NCBI RefSeq assembly: GCF_000002235.5
Contig: NW_022145594.1
Span: forward strand, 20,489,390 to 20,553,389
Direction: 5' to 3'
Source: Strongylocentrotus purpuratus
Lineage: Eukaryota > Echinodermata > Echinoidea > Camarodonta > Strongylocentrotidae
DNA length: 64,000 nt
Under the pieces are notes generated by a model that saw only the letters and a program-made list of their open reading frames with translations, ran no database searches and had not been told where the DNA came from. Positions within the stretch are counted from its first letter, which is position 1. Each line of letters begins with the position of its first letter. This document shows positions 57,367 to 64,000 of the stretch, piece by piece. The position numbers were made by a program, and so were the translations under genes.

Positions 57367-59005
57367 CTGATAGAAAGCATTATCCTTCCATGAGAATTTC
57401 AGCAATGAACATGATGGCGATCGAGACCTGCCACTCGCTTCGTTTAATATTTTAACGCCTTGGTAGGTTCCAATAAGTTTGTAGAGTGCCCGTTGAAAGA
57501 TGAATCGTAAAGATAGCAGAATGGTTTCCCAAAACTGTGTTTTTATACTTTTATTTGAAAGTCACTTGAGGTTCGTATAAAGCGAGTGTACATGTGTTTC
57601 TGATTATATAGATTTCATTATTTTGACAACCATATGCTATCTGGAGGTCGATTCATTTTCTATAAAGAAAACGAGTGAATATACAAACACTGGTAACATA
57701 ATTGTATCTCAAGGGCGGGAGAGCATCTTCAAAGGGAGGGGGAAACAGCATAAAGGACAATTCGAAGAAAAAAAAACAGCTAAGCCCCCCCCCCTCCCCC
57801 CCCCCCCTACAAAGTTGTGAACACAAAGCAGGAACAATACATTCTAGTTAATACGTTATCATGCAAGGATCATCTTCGTCATTGTTTCTATCTTTACATG
57901 AATCTGGAGGTAGGTTCTGCTTCCACATCATACGTTGTCGTTGTGTGCAATGTTCTGACGATTCATTTTCATGTCAGGCAACCCTCTGGTGAGCTTTTCA
58001 GTCGTCAAAAGAACCTGTTGTTTACAAAAGTATGCATACAATTTGTTAACACGTCCATTGAAAAGCAAGATCATTCGCACCCCATGACTAATGCTAACAG
58101 TTCTTGTAGACCTTATCTTTATTAGACTTGTTATAAATTACAGGTGCAAAACAAATTTGTTCAAAGCCAATGGACAAATGCGAGGATTTTAGTAGTCACA
58201 TTATATATTATCAGATATTGTACTTTGTCACTGATAGGACTTTTTATGAAGCAGGGACCCAGTTGAAGCACGCGGTGCATATCAATTGTCCAATGGTTTT
58301 CTTTTCGCTTGCCGTTCTTTTGCATTGTATGCATATATATATATAAACAAATGTAGAGGCGTATCACTGTCAGTTGCGCAGTAGTTTCAAGTTGGACTTT
58401 ATGCAAACTCGGCGCCATCTTGATTGCGTCTAAAGCACAATTTAGGATTAGATATCGATGAATTCTTCTTCTTTCGACAAAGTGTCCATTATCGAAGGAA
58501 TCTCTACGTTGTCAACGTTCTTTTGGAATTTATATTACGAATGTTAGAATAGCAGCTTACGTCTAGCTTAGGTAAGATTGTATTGTGTGTGGCTTTGATG
58601 GAATGTGACAAATTTAGGATGTTAAACTCGGAAGTGAGATAAAAATGTAAAAGAGAAGAAACGGGCGTATGTGTGTAGACTATGTTGTCTGGGGTATATT
58701 ACTAAGTTTGTAAGAGGAAGCGTTCGCGGCAAACAGGAGGAGAAAAGAAGTTGATATAATTGTCTGATGTGAGTGAAGCGGAGTGAAGCGGAATGAAGCA
58801 GTATATTTTACTTATATGTTTATTCTATATAAACTGAGGATGCAAAGGTAAGTAAGTTTCCACTTTCTCTCCCCCTCTGTTTTATATCTCTCTTTGCTTC
58901 TCTTTTTTTCCCTCTCGTGTGTATTCATGAGTTTCTGATTATCTAGATTTCAAAGTTGTTTACATATTAATGACATAGTAAACATTCTTGTTGTAGTCAT
59001 TGAAT
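57367..59005 (+). repeat. Duplicated block X, copy 2 (uninterrupted)
   Basis: Direct repeat of 53083-56960 without its two insertions. It preserves the pre-insertion sequences ATCTGGAGGTAGG near 57902 and GCAGTATATTTTAC near 58797. The frame ending NSSCRPYLY at 58125 is conserved. Confidence 0.85.
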
Positions 59006-59720
59006 TTATTTTTCAAAACTCCAATTCCGATTTGTACATAACATAGAACCAAAGCATTTTCTAAAGTCCTAGTTTATCCAAACTGAAACATAATTATAAC
59101 AACAACAAAAATTTGTATCATTTGAGAAAAGAACATTATAACAACCTAATTATTTTTTTATAATTGCAAAATGTATATGACTATTAAAAGTAAATCATAA
59201 TTACATAACAGGAAAATATTACAGTGCTACAAAGTTATTTCATCCAAAAACTAAAACAAGCATCTTCTTTTTCTTTAAAATCAAAAAGACCGTCAACATG
59301 GAACTGTCTTCCTCATTATGTTAAAACAATTTCGTTTCCTAATTATTTTAAATCAAAACTTAAGGTTTTTTATTCACATACTCTACAAAATAATTAATAA
59401 TTTTTGTCATGATGTCACTATGTTTTTCTAATTCTTTATCAGTAAAAAAAATAGGTATTTAATAGGCTGGGGATTTCCTCGACAGAACCTTTACTTGGTT
59501 CTTTTGCAATTTCGCATTTCATGTTCATTATCTATTTCTTTGATTTCTTACTCTTGTCTTTACTTCTCTTTTTAATTGTGTGTTTAAAGTTAAATGTATA
59601 CTGTGTATCCTACATATAATTATGTACAGTGTTTTTCAATGTACTTTTTTAAAATGGAAAAAAAACAAGTGTTTGTTTTTTTCAGAATAAAACAGAATAT
59701 TTACAAACAAATTTAGTTTC
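59006..59720 (+). mobile_element. 3' end of a CR1/L2-like LINE
   Basis: 59278-59397 encodes KSKRPSTWNCLPHYVKTISF and then NYFKSKLKVFYSHTLQNN before a stop. The WN.LP and F...LK spacing is the usual C-terminus of CR1/L2 reverse transcriptases. A 3' UTR with 'ggctggggatttcctcgaca' follows and an AATAAA-like signal lies near 59687. The rest of the protein is absent. Confidence 0.7.
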
Positions 59721-59823
59721 ATATTTGTTAACATTTTACTGTACAGAATTGAAGTTTTGAGTTTTCCTTTATTAAAACACACAATAGAAATTATTTATAA
59801 GACTTTAGTTGAATATATACGAT

Positions 59824-61600
59824 CAGAGGCGGCGGAGCCGGGGGGGGGCAGGGGGGGCACAGTGCCCCCCACTTTTTCAAGTACCCCAAAAGTGCCCCTT
59901 TTTCCATGGGAAAAGTGACCCTTTAACTTTGTAAGAAGCGCCCCTTTTTACATAAAAAGTGCCCCTATCACTTTGATATGTGCCCCTGTTAATTTTTAAA
60001 AGAGCCCCCTCTCCTTTCCATCTCGGATATGTGCCCCTTTTATTTTGATACGTACCTCTTTTCCCAGACAAGTTCCCAGTTTCCTTTGCAATAAGTGTCT
60101 ATTTTCCATTCTCATAAGTGCCCTTTTTAATCTCTAGTAAGTGCCTCTTTTCGGATACGAGAAGCGGCCCTTTTCACTTTTGTGAAGCGCCTCCTTCACC
60201 TTTGTTAATTGCCCTATTCAAATCTTAGAGGTGCCCCTTTTACTTTGACAATCGCCCCTTTTCCTTTGTGAGAAGTGCCCCTTTCCCTTTTAATAACTAC
60301 CTCTTTTCAATTCGGATAAGCGCACCTTATATTTTCACATGTGCCCCCTTTCCTTTCTAATAAGTGCCCCTTTTCCTTATGATAAGTGCCCCCATTTAAC
60401 AAAGCGCCCTTCGCCTTTTAATAAATGCCCCTTTTCACCTATAAAAATTGTCCTTTTTCATTCTCCTACTAAGTGCTCCTTTTCATGTCTGGTAAATGAC
60501 CCTATTCAATTCTGAGAGACAATCGTTTTATTTTGACAAGTGCCCCCTTTTCCTCCTTATAAGTGCGCTTTTCATCTATAATAACACCCCCTTTTATTTT
60601 GACACGTGCCCCTTTTTTTTCCTAATAAATGCTCTTTTTTCTTCATAATTTCCGCTTTTCATAAAAGCCCCCTTTCACCTCCAATAAATGCCCCTATCAA
60701 AATCTGATCGGTGCTCCTTTTCTTTCAACAGATGCACATTTCCCTTTATTATTAGTGCCCCTTTTTCATTCTCATAAGTGTCTCTTTCATATATGGTGTT
60801 TGCCCCTTTTCAGGTGCGATAAGTGCCCCTTTTCACCTCTGATAATTAACCTTTTTTAAAATGATACGTGCCCCTTTTCATTTCTTATGAGGAACCTATC
60901 CCCTTTTCATAAATCCCCCAATCAAAATCTTATGGTTGCCTCTTTTCCGTCGACAAATGCCCAATTTCCATTCTCATAAGTGCCTTTTCATCTCTGGTGA
61001 GTGCCCCATTTTCACCTCTAATAATAACCCTTTGTACTTTGACACGTGCTCCTTTTATTTTCTAATAAGTGTCTTATCCCTTCGATAGCTGTCCCCCTTT
61101 CCTCTCATCATTCAACGTGCCCCTAATTTCAAGCGACTAAGAGCAATATCTCCCAAAGCTCGCTCGCTACGCTCGCTCACATTTATAGATGTTATAATTA
61201 TGTTACTTATCAAAGGTCTTTTCATTTTGCTATTATGAAAATGTGCTTATTTATAACCCGATGAGGATTGGTTTTTACCTCTTTATAAGATGTAGTTTTT
61301 GCACTGTGACCTCACAAATCTTATATTTTTCCTCGCTCGCAAATGATTTCTTCGACCATCACACCCAACTGCAAGGTATGATGCTTTAAAAAGCAATATT
61401 TTAACGATGTATAAAGAGAAACAAATATTGAAATCATCCCTAATAATGTAATAAAATTTTAGGGGTATATACCAATGTCTAAAAATTGTTTATTTTCGCT
61501 TTGAGATATCCCATTGTAAGGTGCTCTTTTTTCCCAAAATGTGTCCTTTTTTGTTGGTGCCCCCCCCCCCCCCACTTTGGAAGTCGCTCCGCCGCCTCTG
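59824..61600. mobile_element. hAT-like element H2, 1.8 kb, same family as H1 in opposite orientation
   Basis: Ends CAGAGGCGGCGGAGC and its inverse GCTCCGCCGCCTCTG, with target duplication TATACGAT at 59816-59823 and 61601-61608. The interior is AAGTGCCCCTTTTC-type units, the reverse of H1. The non-repeat segment 'gctcgctcgctacgctcgctc' lies at 61157-61177. No transposase. Open frames on the minus strand are repeat artefacts. Confidence 0.85.
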
Positions 61601-61608
61601 TATACGAT

Positions 61609-61744
61609 GTGTGCATCTGTAAGGTTGCCCCAAAACAGCTCTCTTCAAGTATATGGATTTAGTGGATATTTCCGTTTGTTTTCTTAGTTAACTAGAATCA
61701 TTAATTAATACGAAGATTGCTAAAAGTGTTGATTTCTTATATTC

Positions 61745-61779
<35 letters not shown>

Positions 61780-61870
61780 GTTAACTGAATTGTATGAGTC
61801 TCCGGACTTTTTATTCAGCATGTTTTTTTAAACACTAAACCAGAATTGAGTATATTACTCAGATAAACTA
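61609..61870. other. No gene; TA microsatellite
   Basis: An (AT)n run lies at 61750-61776. Otherwise unremarkable. Confidence 0.5.
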
Positions 61871-61874
61871 TAAC

Positions 61875-62420
61875 AGCAAGCGAGCGTAGCCAGCGAATTT
61901 GGGGGGCAATTTAAAAAAGAAATTGCTCTCAGTCGCTTTACTTAGGGGCACATATTAGGAAGACGATGAGAAACTTATTGTTTTGGAAGAAATAAAAGGT
62001 GATTAAATCATCTTTTCGTATAGCACTTAATTGTGTGTCTCTCTGTTTAATATGAATGACATTTGGTAATGTACATGCAGTTGCATTTAGTCTAAAAACT
62101 CCTGCATTCTCTAAACCTTAATACAATAGATTCATGAACAAAGATAATCGATTACATTGATATTTTATGATTTTCAAAATAGTATGAGGTTTAAAGGATG
62201 ATATGTTGAAAATGTGTCTTGTAGTAGTGGTATATTAATTATTATGTCGTAGCAGTTTAAAGGGGCAAACAATTTAGTGTAAAAGGGGCACACTTCCTAT
62301 AGGCCTACATATCTAGAGAAGGGATAGCTATAAAAACGAGCACGATTATATTCTTAAAGGGGCACAGTTCGTTCTTATACAATTTGTGGCATTGTGCCCC
62401 CCCCCTCCCCGGCTCCATTT
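61875..62420. repeat. Decayed relative of H1/H2
   Basis: Begins 'caagcgagcgtagccagcga', holds sparse 'aaaggggcac' units and ends 'gtgccccccccctccccggctcc', matching one end of H2. 61905-62120 recurs at 63215-63430. No intact ends. Confidence 0.6.
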
Positions 62421-62730
62421 TCTTTCATTACGTGGTAGAAAAATGATTCCTGTTACTAAACAAAGCTATTTCGATTCTTTAAAACTATAAATATGGCTCT
62501 TTAGATGACCACAAAGGGACACGATTTGCGAGCGACAGTAGGAAACATAGGTAAAAATGGGCACTTATCAAAGGGTAGCATTACATCAAAAATAACAAGG
62601 GGGATTTATCATATGTTTTAGGGGCACTTATCTTAAGGGAAAAGGAGAAGATCCACTAATTAAAAATGAAAATTGTATCCTCCATTACAGCCGAGCACCA
62701 ACTCCATCTAGGGTAGCACCAACTCTAAAT

Positions 62731-63062
62731 TGTTGGGAGCCTCAACAATCTGATGGCTACATTTCACCTCAATTGTATCATAATATAAAAGAGGATGTCA
62801 TTACAGACACATTTCTGCAAGGAGTTTCAAAACGAATGTGTTTGAATTCGAATATTAATGAAAGAATACACAATTAAAGTTTTCTACGTACAACAGAAAA
62901 TTCAAATTATGTTTTCTTTTATCAATATTTGTCTTCAAACCAATTTTTTGTTGGGGGGAATCTTTGCCGAAGTGCGTCTTGAATGACATCCTCTTTCACA
63001 TTATGATACAATCTAAGTAAAATTTTGCCATCAATTTTTTGGGGAATTTGAGGGTCCCAACA
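62731..63062. mobile_element. 332-bp hairpin element
   Basis: Left TGTTGGGAGCCTCAA and right inverse of TGTTGGGACCCTCAA. The arms remain complementary almost to the centre ('gaggatgtcatt', 'atgatacaat'). It is a typical long-hairpin MITE. Target duplication unclear; similarity between copies may extend outward to 'gcccctcttaa'. Confidence 0.7.
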
Positions 63063-63708
63063 CTTAAGAGGGGCTTAAATGGCTGGATATTTTAGCGTCC
63101 ATCTCGCATACCCATTTGCGTCCCTCAGCGTACAGTTCGTAGGCCGGCGTAGGGTAGCGTACGTACCGACTATGCAACTCTTACGCAAGGCCCGATGTGA
63201 AAGCCCCTTAAGTGAGTTTCGGAGAAATATCGAGAAAAAAAATAGTTCTCAGTCATTTTAAATAAGGTGCAAATGTTAGGGGGCTAAGAGAAATATCTTG
63301 TTTTGGGAGAGATGAGGGGCAACAAAAACATCTTGACATATACACTTGGCGATAGTTTAATCTCTCTGTTCAACAGGAGTGATATTGGCAATTTAAATGC
63401 AGTTGCCTAGAGTTTGAAAACTTCTTTATCGTCTAGTACCTCAGTCACACCAACGTGACCGGCATTAAAAAGACAACATACCGAACAAATATCACATTGG
63501 GCTGAATGGCTAAGAGTCGGTCGATGTGGAGTCAGTGTGTCAGTCTCTCAAATGGGGAAAAGGTCCCCTATTTCGACCGTGTGCCTCTACTGATTATAAC
63601 CTTGTGCATTAGGTGAGAGGCTTGTGTATAATACACACATGCTTAAACGACAGGGGTCTGATTTTCTGATTTCTTGTTAAACCTTAACCCTTATTAGCCC
63701 CTCTAAAA
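63063..63708. repeat. Second decayed H-family fragment and spacer
   Basis: 63078-63200 is a CpG-richer stretch ('tagcgtacgtaccg') bracketed by inverted AAGAGGGGCTT and AAGCCCCTT, perhaps a small insertion. 63215-63430 is a diverged copy of 61905-62120. No gene. Confidence 0.5.
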
Positions 63709-64000
63709 TGTTGGGAGCCTCAAAAATTGGATGGGAAAATTTCATTTAAATTATTTCATACTGTGAAAGAGGATGTCGTTTAAGACACAATTCTGCAAGG
63801 ATTTTTAAAACAATGTGTTCCAAGTCGAATATTGCTGAAAGAGTACAACATGTTGGTTTTCTGCGGACAACAGTAAACCCAAATGATGTATACTTTCATC
63901 AATATTTGCCTTCAAACACATTTTTGTGGGGAAATCTTTGCAAAAGTATGTCTTGAATGACGTACTCTTTCACATTATGATACAATTTAAGTGAAATTTT
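63709..64000. mobile_element. Second hairpin element of the 62731 type, cut by window end
   Basis: Begins TGTTGGGAGCCTCAA and follows the same order of blocks, including the GAGGATGTCGTT and ATGATACAATTTAAGTG arms. Its right end lies beyond the window. Confidence 0.7.

Noticed and set aside
59877-60071. Basic Gly/Lys/Thr-rich frame with repeated RGTY motifs
   Set aside because: Translation of the GTGCCCC units of element H2.

Overview
The window is animal nuclear DNA, AT-rich and full of repeats. I think it comes from a marine deuterostome, most likely an echinoderm such as a sea urchin. The reasons are the LRR-ZU5-UPA-Death domain gene, decayed CR1/L2-like LINEs, PIF/Harbinger and hAT elements, a tRNA-derived SINE, and a 151-bp tandem repeat that starts with a CCGTCCGTCC-type motif. 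The species assignment is inference. There is no bacterial-style gene organisation, no CRISPR array and no complete rRNA gene.

One host gene can be supported. It lies on the + strand from 20089 to 37200, with eight exons whose splice phases all join. The visible protein is 851 residues: degenerate leucine-rich repeats, an acidic linker, a ZU5 domain, a UPA domain and a C-terminal death domain. Its 5' end (start codon and any N-terminal NACHT or effector domain) is not seen. At the ZU5/UPA boundary it has His-Phe-Ser, the motif where PIDD1 and the FIIND domains of NLRP1 and CARD8 cut themselves. This layout suggests an innate-immune or cell-death sensor. Upstream, 7399-16057 is a tandem array of tiny exon-like cassettes (22 and 13 codons) between good splice signals. 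It may be the 5' linker of the same gene, but the connecting exon was not found.

Layout. 1-6360: four diverged copies of a roughly 1.2-kb non-coding repeat ending in hairpins, plus a tRNA-like sequence. 6640-16500: cassette-exon array, interrupted by a decayed LINE at 8175-9690. 16500-20000: small insertions and a 151-bp tandem-repeat element. 20089-37200: the gene. Its introns hold a 2.7-kb foldback palindrome with a SINE in both arms (23082-25780), further hairpin elements (26065-27579), a GC-rich element (30522-31133) and two nested elements with TWA target duplications (34422-36088). 37201-44500: 3' UTR, low-complexity DNA, a small TA-flanked hairpin element and a LINE 3' end. 44584-49864: a 5.3-kb PIF/Harbinger transposon with a broken transposase. 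50080-51100: a non-autonomous hAT. 52400-64000: a 1.5-kb direct duplication, two hAT-like elements filled with GTGCCCC-type repeats, a LINE 3' end and paired hairpin elements.

Apart from the gene and its possible upstream cassettes, almost everything recognisable is mobile DNA or its debris. Several insertions are datable relative to each other because empty sites or nested target duplications are preserved.
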